This document shows positions 19,515-28,872 of a stretch of 64,000 bases of DNA, piece by piece. The notes under the pieces were generated by a model. It searched no databases. It saw only the letters and a program-made list of their open reading frames with translations, and was not told where the DNA came from. Position 1 is the stretch's first letter; each line of letters begins with the position of its first letter. The position numbers and the translations under genes were made by a program. Origin of the DNA: Prochlorococcus sp. AG-347-I21 (GTDB taxonomy: Bacteria; Cyanobacteriota; Cyanobacteriia; PCC-6307; Cyanobiaceae). Where the stretch lies: contig QCBP01000007.1 in NCBI GenBank assembly GCA_003279055.1, forward strand, positions 1 through 64,000. The letters are read 5' to 3'.

Positions 19515-20632
19515 GCCAAAGAATAATAATCCAGATCCAAAGTGGCTCAGAAGATTCTGGAGGAATAGCAAACTATATTAGCCTTTTAGTAAAGTCAGAA
19601 ATATTTTCAAGATATAAATATATTGTTACTGTAAAAAAAATAAATAAAAAATTAAAAAAAAAATATGATAATGCAAAGTTAGAAATTTTCGATAATAGTA
19701 TAAATTGCTTTAATTTTGTAAATAAAGTTTTTGCTGTTAGATCGCTTTCATTAAAATATAAAAATTCAATTTTACATTCTCATGCTTTGAAAATTGGATT
19801 ATTAACTGCTTTTACAAGATTGTTTTTTAATGCCAAGTTTATTTATACAAATCATGGCCTTAGATATAAACAAAAAAGAAAATATATATCTTTTATATAT
19901 TTTTTATTTGAAATTTTTGTTATGGTTTTATCTGAAAAATATATTTGCATAAGAGCTACTGACTATCATTATTTAAAATCAAAAATAAAATTAAACTTTC
20001 TTTTAAAAAAAATAGTGTTAATTAAACTTCGCATAGATTTTCAAAAATATAAAAATAAAACAAAAGCTTTTAAATTTCAACCACCTTATATAATATTGGG
20101 TGTTGGTAGCTTAATAGATATTAAAAGGCCTTATAAATTTATATTATGGATAGATTTATTAGTTAAAAAAGGCATTCCAATTAAGGCTTTTTGGCTTGGT
20201 GATGGTCCATTAATGAGAGAAATGATAGAGTTAACAAAAAAATTGAAACTTGATATTACTTGGAAAGGAGAAGTTTCAAAAAGAACTGTTTATAACTTTC
20301 TAAATAAAGCTTCTTATCTTATTCAAACTTCCCAATTCGAAGTATATCCAACTGTTGTTATTGAATCTTTTTGTTGCGGTACTCCCGTAATTTCAACTAA
20401 TTATTGGGGAGTAGATGAATTAATAAAAGACAAAATAAATGGATATATTATAAAAAGTGAATATTTAAATGATGAAATAAAAAGTATTGAATTAGTCAAA
20501 ACTTTATTTAATGAATCAAAATATAAGATTATTTCAGAAAATTGTAAAAGAGATTTTTATAATCATTTTCATAACCATAAATATACATCAAATAAATATA
20601 AGAAAGTTTACGAGAATTTTTTTAAAATTTAG
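19511..20632 (+). CDS. GT4-family glycosyltransferase
   Basis: A protein of 373 residues from the ATG at 19511, preferred over an earlier ATG at 19499 because it gives a 4-bp overlap with the upstream stop and the usual N-terminus. SGSEDSGGIANYI near residue 12 matches the glycine-rich acceptor loop of GT-B enzymes. ILGVGSLIDIKRPY (about 197) and SQFEVYPTVVIESFCCGTPVI (about 277) are the GT4 retaining-transferase motif with the E-x7-E pattern. Neighbour and coupling to a GT11 enzyme suggest both act on the same glycan. Lys-rich, AT-driven composition is typical of the island. Confidence 0.8.
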   Translation: MSQRIIIQIQSGSEDSGGIANYISLLVKSEIFSRYKYIVTVKKINKKLKKKYDNAKLEIFDNSINCFNFVNKVFAVRSLSLKYKNSILHSHALKIGLLTAFTRLFFNAKFIYTNHGLRYKQKRKYISFIYFLFEIFVMVLSEKYICIRATDYHYLKSKIKLNFLLKKIVLIKLRIDFQKYKNKTKAFKFQPPYIILGVGSLIDIKRPYKFILWIDLLVKKGIPIKAFWLGDGPLMREMIELTKKLKLDITWKGEVSKRTVYNFLNKASYLIQTSQFEVYPTVVIESFCCGTPVISTNYWGVDELIKDKINGYIIKSEYLNDEIKSIELVKTLFNESKYKIISENCKRDFYNHFHNHKYTSNKYKKVYENFFKI

Positions 20633-21944
20633 AGGTCCACCCTCTTGCAAAGAAAATTATTTTGATTGTTTTAAATAAAATTATTAAATCAAGGAAGATT
20701 GATTGATGCTTTATATAGTAAATGTCATAATTTAACTTATTAATAGCATCGTTAATATTTGAACTGTAATGGTAGTTAACTTGCGCCCAGCCACTAAGTC
20801 CTGGTTTTACTGAATATCTAAAACTATAATTGGTAATTTTTTCTCTTAATTCTTTGTCGAATTCTGGTCTTTCTGGTCTAGGTCCTATTAAGCTCATTTC
20901 GCCTTTAATAACATTTAGTAGTTGGGGTAATTCGTCTAATCTGAATTTTCGTAATAATTTACCAATAAACGTTACTCTTTTATCATCCTTAACTGACCAT
21001 TGAGGACCGTTAATTTCTGCATTAACTACCATAGTTCTAAACTTTATAATTTTTATGTAATTTGAATTTAAGCCTGTTCTTACCTGTGAGTAAAAGATTG
21101 GATTTCCTTCCAGAAAGAATAGAAATAAACTAATAATTACTATTAATGGTGCTAATGTTATAAGTAATAATAAACTAAAAAAAATATCTCCTATTCTCTT
21201 TATTCTGTAGTTTATGCTTTTAAAATCTAATCTTGATTGAACATCAATTAATAAGTCTAAACTATTTTGATTATTTGGAGATATTTGTAAATATTTTTCA
21301 TACCAATTAAGAATATTAAGAATTTCTAAATTACTCTTTTTAATCTGATTAAAAATATTTAATTTTTTATATTCATAGTTAATGCTTTGATCAATAACTA
21401 AACCTTTTATTTCTTTACAATCTATTTTTTGATTGTAATCTGTTAACTTTATAAATTCGAAATTATTTTTAAAATTTGAATTTGTTTGAATGAGTTGAGC
21501 AAAATCTTTTTCCATTGAAATTACTAGCCATTTGTTTTTTTTAAAAAACTTTTTTTGCAATATGGTGTCAATGATCGATTGAAAAATTAGAATATATATA
21601 GATATTTTTGATGTTATATTAATAAATAAATAGAAGTTAATTACGTTAAAACTTATTTCATCCGTTATCAAGTTAATTGTTATGTAAATTATATTTGAAG
21701 AAATAAGCACTAATAATGTATTTACTATATTTGATAGTAATTTATTTTTTAATTCTTTATAGTCAATTTCATATTGACCTAAAATATAACTAAATAATAA
21801 CCAATATATGATTAAAAATAAAATTATTAATATGTTTGCAGGCATATTTATAATTTTATTAAATTCATTATTATATATAAAAAAAATAATTAAAAAATCT
21901 TTAATGACTGACGTAAAAATATAGGATGATTTTATCCAATTCAT
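20622..21944 (-). CDS. undecaprenyl-phosphate sugar phosphotransferase (WbaP-like)
   Basis: A 440-residue membrane protein of the polyprenyl glycosylphosphotransferase family. Four or five N-terminal helices span residues 1-150, a central domain follows, and a further helix near 245 precedes the catalytic bacterial sugar transferase domain. That domain shows FYSQVRTG, IIKFRTM, KLLRKFRLDELPQLLNVI and MSLIGPRPERPEF. Such enzymes transfer sugar-1-phosphate to undecaprenyl phosphate and so start repeat-unit synthesis. Only one such gene is visible, so it probably initiates the island glycan. Its 3' end overlaps that of the GT4 gene by 11 bp. Confidence 0.9.
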   Translation of the reverse strand: MNWIKSSYIFTSVIKDFLIIFFIYNNEFNKIINMPANILIILFLIIYWLLFSYILGQYEIDYKELKNKLLSNIVNTLLVLISSNIIYITINLITDEISFNVINFYLFINITSKISIYILIFQSIIDTILQKKFFKKNKWLVISMEKDFAQLIQTNSNFKNNFEFIKLTDYNQKIDCKEIKGLVIDQSINYEYKKLNIFNQIKKSNLEILNILNWYEKYLQISPNNQNSLDLLIDVQSRLDFKSINYRIKRIGDIFFSLLLLITLAPLIVIISLFLFFLEGNPIFYSQVRTGLNSNYIKIIKFRTMVVNAEINGPQWSVKDDKRVTFIGKLLRKFRLDELPQLLNVIKGEMSLIGPRPERPEFDKELREKITNYSFRYSVKPGLSGWAQVNYHYSSNINDAINKLNYDIYYIKHQSIFLDLIILFKTIKIIFFARGWTSKF

Positions 21945-21963
21945 TTATTTTTAAAATCATTAA

Positions 21964-21989
21964 AGTTCGAAAAAATCATTATTTCGAAA

Positions 21990-21990
<1 letters not shown>
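21964..21990 (-). terminator. hairpin after tRNA-Arg
   Basis: Directly 3' of the tRNA, an inverted repeat GTTCGAAA / TTTCGAA-C with a 9-nt A/T loop can form a stem with one bulge. Only a short T run follows, so it is a weak terminator or a processing structure. It touches the final base of the tRNA. Confidence 0.35.
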
Positions 21991-22063
<73 letters not shown>

Positions 22064-22353
22064 AAAGAGGTTTTGAGTTTTAACTTTTAGAACTTGCCGT
22101 AGAGAAAATATCACTACTTTTAGAAGTCCTTTAGAAGAAAACCCAAAATACTTTATATATTTTATATCAAGTTCACACCCTCTAACCATTAAATAATAAA
22201 AATAAATACTAAATACTGTATGAATTATTAAAAGGGGTATTTTTTTGAATCTTTTTTGAGGAACAAAAGTTCAACTTTTTATTTTCTTACTTTTTATTGT
22301 TATGATACTTTTTAAAAATTTTAATTATAATTACAATAAAACCAAGAATAAAT
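22064..22353. other. intergenic stretch between tRNA-Arg and the HTH gene
   Basis: This 290-bp gap separates the island and its tRNA from conserved core genes. It should hold the tRNA promoter (minus strand) and that of the HTH gene (plus strand). A short GAAC-AAAA-GTTC inverted repeat at about 22260-22275 is the only structure I notice. No open frame of note. Confidence 0.5.
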
Positions 22354-23037
22354 TTGGCTAAGAGACTTACAGAAAAACAAAAGGAAGAAATAATAAAGTG
22401 TTTCGAAGAAGGACAAAATATCAATCTTTTGTCCCAAGAATTTGATTGCACAAGATTAACAGTAATAAGAAATCTAAAAAAAAATCTTGGAGAAATAAAA
22501 TATAATGAGTTATTAAAAAAAAGTAAACCCTTAAAAAGTAAACCTACAAAAAATAATAACCAAACAACAGATTCACCAGAAAAACTTTTTTATAAAAAAG
22601 AATTCAAGAAGGATTTTGATGATTCTAAAGTTTTAAATGAAAATATTACTTCTTCAAATTTCGCTCCAATTGATTCTTTTTTGGAAATAGCTCCTATTGA
22701 GTATGAGATGGATAATAAATCTCGAAAAGAATTATCTTCAGTGCCTATATCGGAGGTAAATTTCCCTAAATTTGTTTATATGATTGTGCATAAGAAAATT
22801 GAGTTAGAAATAAAATTATTAAAGGATTTTCCAGAATGGGACTTCTTGCCTGATGAAGATTTAAATAGAAAAACTATAGAAATATTTTTTGATTTAAATC
22901 TTGCCAAAAGATCTTGTAATAAAGAGCAAAAGGTACTCAAAGTTCCTAATACTGATGTTTTTAGAATTGCAGCACCTGTTCTTATTGCTAAAGGAATTTC
23001 AAGAATTGTTTGTGATGAAAATTTAATAGCTCTTTGA
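22354..23037 (+). CDS. conserved picocyanobacterial protein with N-terminal helix-turn-helix
   Basis: A 227-residue protein starting at TTG; no ATG or GTG lies in frame upstream. The N-terminal 50 residues (RLTEKQKEEIIKCFEEGQ, then a LSQEFDCTRLTVIRNLKK segment) form a resolvase/transposase-like helix-turn-helix as seen in proteins that choose targets by an invariant HTH. A polar Lys/Ser/Asn linker covers residues 50-120, and the last 100 residues are a compact domain rich in Phe, Ile and Asp that I do not recognise. It may be a DNA-binding regulator, but no partner can be named. It is the first core gene beyond the island tRNA. Confidence 0.75.
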   Translation: MAKRLTEKQKEEIIKCFEEGQNINLLSQEFDCTRLTVIRNLKKNLGEIKYNELLKKSKPLKSKPTKNNNQTTDSPEKLFYKKEFKKDFDDSKVLNENITSSNFAPIDSFLEIAPIEYEMDNKSRKELSSVPISEVNFPKFVYMIVHKKIELEIKLLKDFPEWDFLPDEDLNRKTIEIFFDLNLAKRSCNKEQKVLKVPNTDVFRIAAPVLIAKGISRIVCDENLIAL

Positions 23038-23046
23038 CTAAATTTT

Positions 23047-23265
23047 TTATTCATTATTAATATCTACAAATAGAAAGCTTCCTAAAATTGAACCTAATAT
23101 AAAACTAGACCCTACTATAAAACTGATTGGAAGTTCAATTGTTTCATTGATTAATAAGTCTATTTTGCTTTTGTTTGAACTATTTTGTATTCCAATAAAT
23201 AAGAAAACAAATAAGCAAGAATTGATAATTACTGATAATAATAATTTTCTAATTAAAAAGCTCAT
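23047..23265 (-). CDS. small two-helix membrane protein, LapA-like
   Basis: A 72-residue protein with two hydrophobic helices (about 8-26 and 46-67) separated by a polar loop with a NSSNKSKIDLLIN segment. The second helix reads SFIVGSSFILGSILGSFL, the glycine-spaced pattern of LapA/DUF1049 proteins, which in other bacteria help LPS assembly. The homology is suggested only by pattern and size. It lies downstream of rsmI's end region, convergent with the HTH gene, and 25 bp from rsmI, so it may be the leader or trailer of that minus-strand unit. Confidence 0.6.
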   Translation of the reverse strand: MSFLIRKLLLSVIINSCLFVFLFIGIQNSSNKSKIDLLINETIELPISFIVGSSFILGSILGSFLFVDINNE

Positions 23266-23290
23266 ATAAATTAATCCTTTTATCTGAATT

Positions 23291-24154
23291 TTAAATCATA
23301 TTATAAATTTCGCTTTTTTTTAAGCCATTTTTCTTTGCTAAGTATTTTGAAGCTGCTGATAAGCTTAAGCCTGCATTTATTAAATCATTAAGGTCTTTTT
23401 TTATAATGGATCTATCAAGATTCAAATCATTTTTTTTGTTAGTACCTTTTATGACTATTGTTATTTCTCCAATTACATCCTTATCTCGAAATAATTCTTT
23501 AACCTCATAAATATTTTTTCCAAAATGTTCTTCAAATTTTTTTGTTAATTCTCTGGCCACCATAATCTCTCTATCACCCCCACAGAATTCAAATAATTCC
23601 CCTAATAATTTTTTAAGTCTTTTAGGTGATTCGTATATTATAGTCGTTTTTGTACTTCCACTTATTTCTAAAAGAATTTTTTCTCTATCAATTTGCTTTT
23701 TAGGAAGAAAACCCTCAAATACAAAACTAGATGAGGGTAAACCACTTGAAACAAGAGCAGTTATTGCAGCACATGCTCCCGGAACGCAAATAATATCAAT
23801 GCCTTCAGATTTTAATATTTTAGCGATTTCTTCACCTGGATCGCAAATCCCTGGCATCCCAGCATCGCTTACAATTGCCATTGATTTTCCTTCTTTAAGA
23901 TCTTTAACTATTTTGGGAATTTTTATTGAAGAATTATGTTGATTAAAACTAATAAGTTTATTAGAAATATTAAACTTGTTCATAATTTTTTTCGTTTGCC
24001 TCGTATCCTCACAAGCAACAAAAGAGACATTTTCGAGAATATTTAATGCTCTTAGGGAAATATCATTTAAATTCCCAATTGGCGTGCCAACTATATATAA
24101 CACTCCTTTTTCAGGTTCCTCTTTTCTATGGGATAATGAGAAATTATTATTCAT
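23291..24154 (-). CDS. rsmI: 16S rRNA (cytidine-1402 2'-O)-methyltransferase
   Basis: A 287-residue member of the tetrapyrrole-methylase fold. Seen in order: VLYIVGTPIGNLNDIS (residues 18-33), CEDTRQTKKIM, SDAGMPGICDPGEE, VPGACAAITALVSSGLPS and FEGFLPKK. These are the RsmI blocks; the enzyme methylates the ribose of C1402 in the decoding centre, with RsmH. The gene starts 3 bp from the start of the divergent cysQ gene, so each promoter lies within or very near the other's coding region. Confidence 0.94.
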   Translation of the reverse strand: MNNNFSLSHRKEEPEKGVLYIVGTPIGNLNDISLRALNILENVSFVACEDTRQTKKIMNKFNISNKLISFNQHNSSIKIPKIVKDLKEGKSMAIVSDAGMPGICDPGEEIAKILKSEGIDIICVPGACAAITALVSSGLPSSSFVFEGFLPKKQIDREKILLEISGSTKTTIIYESPKRLKKLLGELFEFCGGDREIMVARELTKKFEEHFGKNIYEVKELFRDKDVIGEITIVIKGTNKKNDLNLDRSIIKKDLNDLINAGLSLSAASKYLAKKNGLKKSEIYNMI

Positions 24155-24157
24155 GTA

Positions 24158-25057
24158 ATGATTAAATTACCTTCTGGAGTAGATATTAATAATCTTATCG
24201 ATGATATAAGAATTTTCAGCTGGCAAGCAGCAGATATTTTGCTTTATTACTCTAAATTGTTAGAAGATTCTGATTACAAAAAAAAAATATTAAAGAATAA
24301 TAATGAGGAAGATCCTGTCACCTTAGCTGATTTAAAAGTAAATGAAATTATTATCAAAAGAATAAATGAAAAATATAAAAATATTAATTGGGATATTTTG
24401 AGCGAAGAAAATGTTAAAACTTCAAAAATCTTTGTCACAAAGAATGATTGGGTATGGGTTCTTGATCCTCTTGATGGCACTAAGGATTTTATTCAAGGGA
24501 CAGGTAATTATGCAATGCATTTGGCGTTAAACTTTAGACAAAAGCCATATATCGGGTTTGTTTTGATCCCAGATAAAAATCAATTATGGATTACAGATGG
24601 AAAAAAAACATGGTGTGAAAAAAGAGATGGTACGCAATATAAACCAAATCTATTAAATAATGGGAAACTTCAAGAAATGACTTTAGTTACGAGTAAAAAT
24701 CATGGAAATGAGAATTTGAAAAATTTAATTCAAAAAATTAATTTTCGCAAAGTTGAAGTTATGGGAAGCATTGGCTGCAAAATTGCATCTATAGTTAGAG
24801 GAGATAGTGATATCTATATTTGTCTAAGTTTACCGGGGAAAAGCTCACCAAAAGATTGGGATTTTGCTGCACCAGAATCTATTTTGAAAGCTGCAGGCGG
24901 AGCAATCACAAATTTAGATAATGAGGAACTAACATATGGACATACTAATTTTCAGCAAGAGGGAGTTATAGTTGCAACAAGTAACAGAATTACTCATGGG
25001 AGAATTTGTCTCGAAATAAAGCAAATTATTGAGGATAACGGAATTTATCCTCTTTAG
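24158..25057 (+). CDS. cysQ: 3'(2'),5'-bisphosphate nucleotidase, inositol monophosphatase family
   Basis: A 299-residue phosphatase. DPVTLADLKVNEII (about residue 51), ILSEEN and VWVLDPLDGTKDFIQG (about 106) form the metal-binding core, and DWDFAAPESILKAAGG (about 228) closes the site. Family enzymes of this subgroup hydrolyse 3'-phosphoadenosine 5'-phosphate to AMP, recycling a by-product of sulfate assimilation; the GTKDFIQG loop favours CysQ over inositol phosphatase. Divergent from rsmI with only 3 bp between starts, and convergent with pnp 23 bp downstream. Confidence 0.88.
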   Translation: MIKLPSGVDINNLIDDIRIFSWQAADILLYYSKLLEDSDYKKKILKNNNEEDPVTLADLKVNEIIIKRINEKYKNINWDILSEENVKTSKIFVTKNDWVWVLDPLDGTKDFIQGTGNYAMHLALNFRQKPYIGFVLIPDKNQLWITDGKKTWCEKRDGTQYKPNLLNNGKLQEMTLVTSKNHGNENLKNLIQKINFRKVEVMGSIGCKIASIVRGDSDIYICLSLPGKSSPKDWDFAAPESILKAAGGAITNLDNEELTYGHTNFQQEGVIVATSNRITHGRICLEIKQIIEDNGIYPL

Positions 25058-25080
25058 TTTTACATTAAAGCGTTTAGTCC

Positions 25081-27246
25081 TTAATTAAGCGGAGCTACTG
25101 GAGTGGGTGTTGGTTCTGGATATGACATGCCATTATTTTGTCCTACACCTCTTAAGGTAAGATTAATTCTTCCTCTGCTATCAATTTCTCTAACTCTTAC
25201 TGTTACTTCATCTCCTTGTCTTACTACATCTTCGACTCTCTCAACTCTCGCCTCAGACAATTGAGAAATGTGAACCATACCTTCCTTCCCAGGAAGTATT
25301 TCTACGAAAGCACCTATAGGTATTATTCTAGTTACAACACCAGAGAAGATTTCACCTTCATGAACCTTGCGTGTTAATCCTTCAATTATCTTTTGAGCTT
25401 CTTCAGCTGCAGCTCCGTCATGAGATGCAATAGTTACAATTCCTCCATCTTCTATATCTATTTTTGTATTGGTCCTCTCAGTAATTCCTTTGATAGTTCT
25501 TCCACCAGGGCCAATTACTGTTCCTATAAGCTCAGGATCGATTCTAAAGCTTAAAAGTCTTGGAGCGTGCGGAGAGAGGGATTCTTGAGGTTTATCTATT
25601 GCAGCTTGCATCTTTTCTAAGATATGTAATCTTGCAGGTCGAGCTTTTTTGATTGCATCAGAAATAATAGAGACTGGTAAACCTGTAATCTTCATATCCA
25701 TTTGTAACGCTGTAATTCCTTTATCTGTGCCAGCAACCTTAAAATCCATGTCTCCAAGAAAGTCTTCAATTCCTTGAATATCTGTAAGAATTCGAACTTC
25801 TTTACCTTCTTTGATTAAACCCATAGCAGTACCACTAACAGGTGCTTTTAGAGGAACTCCTGCATCTAATAATGAAAGAGTGCTTCCACATACAGATCCC
25901 ATAGAAGTTGAGCCGTTAGAACTCAAAACTTCGCTAACTACCCTTAGGACATAAGGGAATGTTTCTTTGCCAGGCAATACAGGGATTATTGCTCTCTCTG
26001 CTAATGCGCCATGACCAATTTCTCTTCTTCCAGGAGTTCTCATTGGTCTTGTTTCTCCTACTGAATAAGGAGGGAAATTGTAGTGATGTAGATAAGTTTT
26101 TTCAGTGCTTGGATTCAGGTCATCCATTTCTTGAGCATCACTAGGAGTACCTAATGTGGTTGTAGATAAAACTTGGGTTAAACCTCTTTGAAATAATGCA
26201 GAACCATGTACTCTTTTTGGAAGAATTCCTGCGGAGGCTGATATTTTTCTAACTTCATCGAGATCCCTTCCATCAACTCTTTTCCCATCATTTATGATTT
26301 GCGACCTCATTAATTTTTTTGTTAATTTTTTAAAGTCGGAATGAATTAATTTTTCATTTTCTGAGGTTAGAACTTTTACTTGATTGTCATCTTTAAGTGA
26401 ATCAATTTTGCTTTGAGTTTCAGTTTTAATTTTTTCTAGTTCAAGATCTCTCTCTTCCTTTGAAAGGTCAAATTTCTTTAAAACTAACTCAATAGGTTTT
26501 GTGCAATTTTTTTCTAAATAAGAGGGCAATGTTTTATCTTCTTCAGGGTCAGATGGCTTAACCTGTTTTATTCCTAAATCTTTTAGTAAATCTTCTTGCG
26601 ATTTAATAAGTTCAGTAACAGCCTCATATCCGAAATCTATAGCTTCGATTGTATCTTGCTCTGATAATTGATTTGCACCCGCTTCAATCATGACGATACC
26701 GTCTGGTGATCCTGCAACAACAATGTCTAAATCTCCTTTCTCAATTTCTCTATAGCTAGGATTTAAGATGAAATCATCCCCTATAAGCCCAACTCTTACC
26801 GCAGCCATTGGCCCATAAAATGGAATTTCTCCAACTAAAGTTGCTAATGAAGCCCCTGTAACAGCCAAAACATCTGCTGGGACTCTTTCATCTAGAGAAA
26901 GGCATGATGCTACTATTTGAATCTCATCCCTCATCCATGTGGGAAAAAGTGGCCTCATTGGCCTATCAATTAATCTTGCAATTAAAGTCGCTCTTTCTGG
27001 TGGGCGACCTTCTCTCCTCATGAAACCACCAGGAATTCTCCCTGCAGCATAAAGTTTTTCTTCATAGTCGCATATCAGAGGTAGAAAGTCTGATGGTTCT
27101 TTTTTGGCAGTTTTTGTCGCTGTAACTAATAGTGAGGTATCACCACACTCAATCATTACTGATCCACTTGCTTGAGGAGCATATAGTCCTGTAGTTAGTC
27201 GTATCTCTCGTCCGTCAAACGTGATCGACTTATTTTGTCCTTCCAC
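25081..27246 (-). CDS. pnp: polynucleotide phosphorylase
   Basis: A 721-residue PNPase, a 3'-5' phosphorolytic exoribonuclease and polymerase. Two RNase PH domains flank an alpha-helical linker (about 240-320, Glu/Lys rich). A KH domain has [14 protein letters not shown] (about 577) and an S1 domain has [21 protein letters not shown] (about 641). The C-terminus is short, ending in a proline-rich tail, without a long RNase E-binding extension. Its start is 170 bp from rpsN on the same strand; that gap is AT-rich and probably includes its own promoter or leader. Confidence 0.97.
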   Translation of the reverse strand: MEGQNKSITFDGREIRLTTGLYAPQASGSVMIECGDTSLLVTATKTAKKEPSDFLPLICDYEEKLYAAGRIPGGFMRREGRPPERATLIARLIDRPMRPLFPTWMRDEIQIVASCLSLDERVPADVLAVTGASLATLVGEIPFYGPMAAVRVGLIGDDFILNPSYREIEKGDLDIVVAGSPDGIVMIEAGANQLSEQDTIEAIDFGYEAVTELIKSQEDLLKDLGIKQVKPSDPEEDKTLPSYLEKNCTKPIELVLKKFDLSKEERDLELEKIKTETQSKIDSLKDDNQVKVLTSENEKLIHSDFKKLTKKLMRSQIINDGKRVDGRDLDEVRKISASAGILPKRVHGSALFQRGLTQVLSTTTLGTPSDAQEMDDLNPSTEKTYLHHYNFPPYSVGETRPMRTPGRREIGHGALAERAIIPVLPGKETFPYVLRVVSEVLSSNGSTSMGSVCGSTLSLLDAGVPLKAPVSGTAMGLIKEGKEVRILTDIQGIEDFLGDMDFKVAGTDKGITALQMDMKITGLPVSIISDAIKKARPARLHILEKMQAAIDKPQESLSPHAPRLLSFRIDPELIGTVIGPGGRTIKGITERTNTKIDIEDGGIVTIASHDGAAAEEAQKIIEGLTRKVHEGEIFSGVVTRIIPIGAFVEILPGKEGMVHISQLSEARVERVEDVVRQGDEVTVRVREIDSRGRINLTLRGVGQNNGMSYPEPTPTPVAPLN

Positions 27247-27416
27247 TTTTTAAATTATAAATCTATACATAATTTATTCTTACATTTTATAGGGACATAT
27301 TGAGTAAATTATTTAGATAAGCTATAAAAATTTTTAAAAATATTCTAAAAATCAGTTTAATTTCTAAAAATATTATTTTTTCTTGTGCAATATCGTACTT
27401 AAGTTAAAGTCTTATA

Positions 27417-27719
27417 CTACCAACTTGATTTAACTACTCCAGGAAGTTCACCGTTATGAGCTCTTTGTCTTAACTGATTCCTGCAAAGACCAAAATCTCT
27501 ATATACTCCTCTAGGTTTACCAGTTGCCCAACACCTATTTCTTACTCTATTGGGTGCAGAGTTCCTTGGCAGACATTGAATCTTTCTATGAATTTCCAAC
27601 CTTTCCATTGGATCTTTTGCAGCATTAAATTCATCTAATAATGCTTTCCTTTTTGCAGCATATTTCTTCACAAGTTTTTTGCGTTTAACTTCTCTCGCAA
27701 TCATGGACTTTTTCGCCAT
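27417..27719 (-). CDS. rpsN: 30S ribosomal protein S14
   Basis: A 100-residue S14 of the long, zinc-free type: no CxxC ribbon, but the conserved C-terminal block [18 protein letters not shown], then [22 protein letters not shown]. The lysine-rich N-terminus ([15 protein letters not shown]) is standard. It assembles in the 30S head. As usual in cyanobacteria it stands outside the main ribosomal operons; here it follows rseP on the minus strand with a 64-bp gap. Confidence 0.97.
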   Translation of the reverse strand: MAKKSMIAREVKRKKLVKKYAAKRKALLDEFNAAKDPMERLEIHRKIQCLPRNSAPNRVRNRCWATGKPRGVYRDFGLCRNQLRQRAHNGELPGVVKSSW

Positions 27720-27783
27720 TTAGTCAAAATATTTAAAACTAATTATTATACTAACAGCTTGGAGAACAGTTTTTAAAATTTAT

Positions 27784-28863
27784 TTATTGGTTTAATAATC
27801 TTTGAACTATTAAAAGTTGACTAGTATCTCTGATAATAAGCAGAACGCTTAGTCCAACTAAAAGAAAAAAACTGGACTGAGTAACAACCATTTGTACCTT
27901 GACTGGAACTGGTTTCCCTCTAAAACCTTCAATTAAAGTGAAAACAAGTTGTCCTCCATCTAACAATGGTAAAGGTAATGAATTAAGTACTGCTAAATTA
28001 ATAGAAATTAAAGCCGCAAATAATAGTATGCCTGTTCCACCTTGTTGAGATAATTGTGCACCAATTTCAACAATTTTTACTGGCCCACTTAATTGTTGAG
28101 CTGTTGACGAGAAGTTTGTTATTAAACCTTTATAACCTTGAATTGTTTTTACCAAAAGTGATGAAAATTCATTATTAGTGTATTTAAAAAGTTCGAAAAC
28201 GTTTTTTGTCTTTTTAGTTTCTTTCCTTATATTTGGTTGCAATTGAGCACCTATTGTTCCTTTCCCATCAATATTTTTTGGTACCAAAGTTAAATCTTTG
28301 AAAGTCCCATCTCTTTCAATTTTTATTGAAATTGGTTCTTCTGATGAATTTTGAATTTCTTTTACTAAAGTGGAAACTGCTTGATCCCCAACTCCTAAAG
28401 TACTAGTTTCGACTTCTAAAATCTTATCCCCAGGTTCTAAACCAGCGAGAGATGCAGCCTTCTCAGGTTGAGTAGCTAACACTAAAATACCTGGTTCTGG
28501 ATCAAATGGAATACCAACAGTAGTTACATTTATAATCAAGATTGAGTAAGCAAGTATCAAGTTGGCAAATACTCCAGCGGAAATTACGATAACTCTTTGA
28601 ATTATTGGCCTATTTTTTAAAAGATTTGGATCTTTAGGATCAATATTATTTAGCTCTTCATCAGGGAAGGATACAAAGCCTCCAAGAGGAAAGGCTCTGA
28701 ATGAATAAGTAATATCTCTAAATTTTTTTTGAATAATTGAAGGGCCAAAGCCAATTGAAAATCCATCAACATAAATACCTTGTAAAATGGCCGCAAGAAA
28801 ATGCCCCATCTCATGAAAAAAAATAAGAAATCCCAGTACTGTTATTGAGGTTAAAACATTCAT
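27784..28863 (-). CDS. rseP: site-2 zinc metalloprotease (RseP/S2P family)
   Basis: A 359-residue membrane protease. The zinc motif HEMGH is at residues 17-21 in the first helix, one PDZ domain spans about 105-190 (GILVLATQPEKAASLAGLEPGDK), and the second metal-ligand motif NSLPLPLLDGGQ lies at about 301. It cuts membrane-spanning substrates within the bilayer, usually anti-sigma factors or signal peptides. Chain length is normal for cyanobacterial homologues with one PDZ. It is 9 bp downstream of serS on the same strand. Confidence 0.93.
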   Translation of the reverse strand: MNVLTSITVLGFLIFFHEMGHFLAAILQGIYVDGFSIGFGPSIIQKKFRDITYSFRAFPLGGFVSFPDEELNNIDPKDPNLLKNRPIIQRVIVISAGVFANLILAYSILIINVTTVGIPFDPEPGILVLATQPEKAASLAGLEPGDKILEVETSTLGVGDQAVSTLVKEIQNSSEEPISIKIERDGTFKDLTLVPKNIDGKGTIGAQLQPNIRKETKKTKNVFELFKYTNNEFSSLLVKTIQGYKGLITNFSSTAQQLSGPVKIVEIGAQLSQQGGTGILLFAALISINLAVLNSLPLPLLDGGQLVFTLIEGFRGKPVPVKVQMVVTQSSFFLLVGLSVLLIIRDTSQLLIVQRLLNQ

Positions 28864-28872
28864 TTTTTTATA

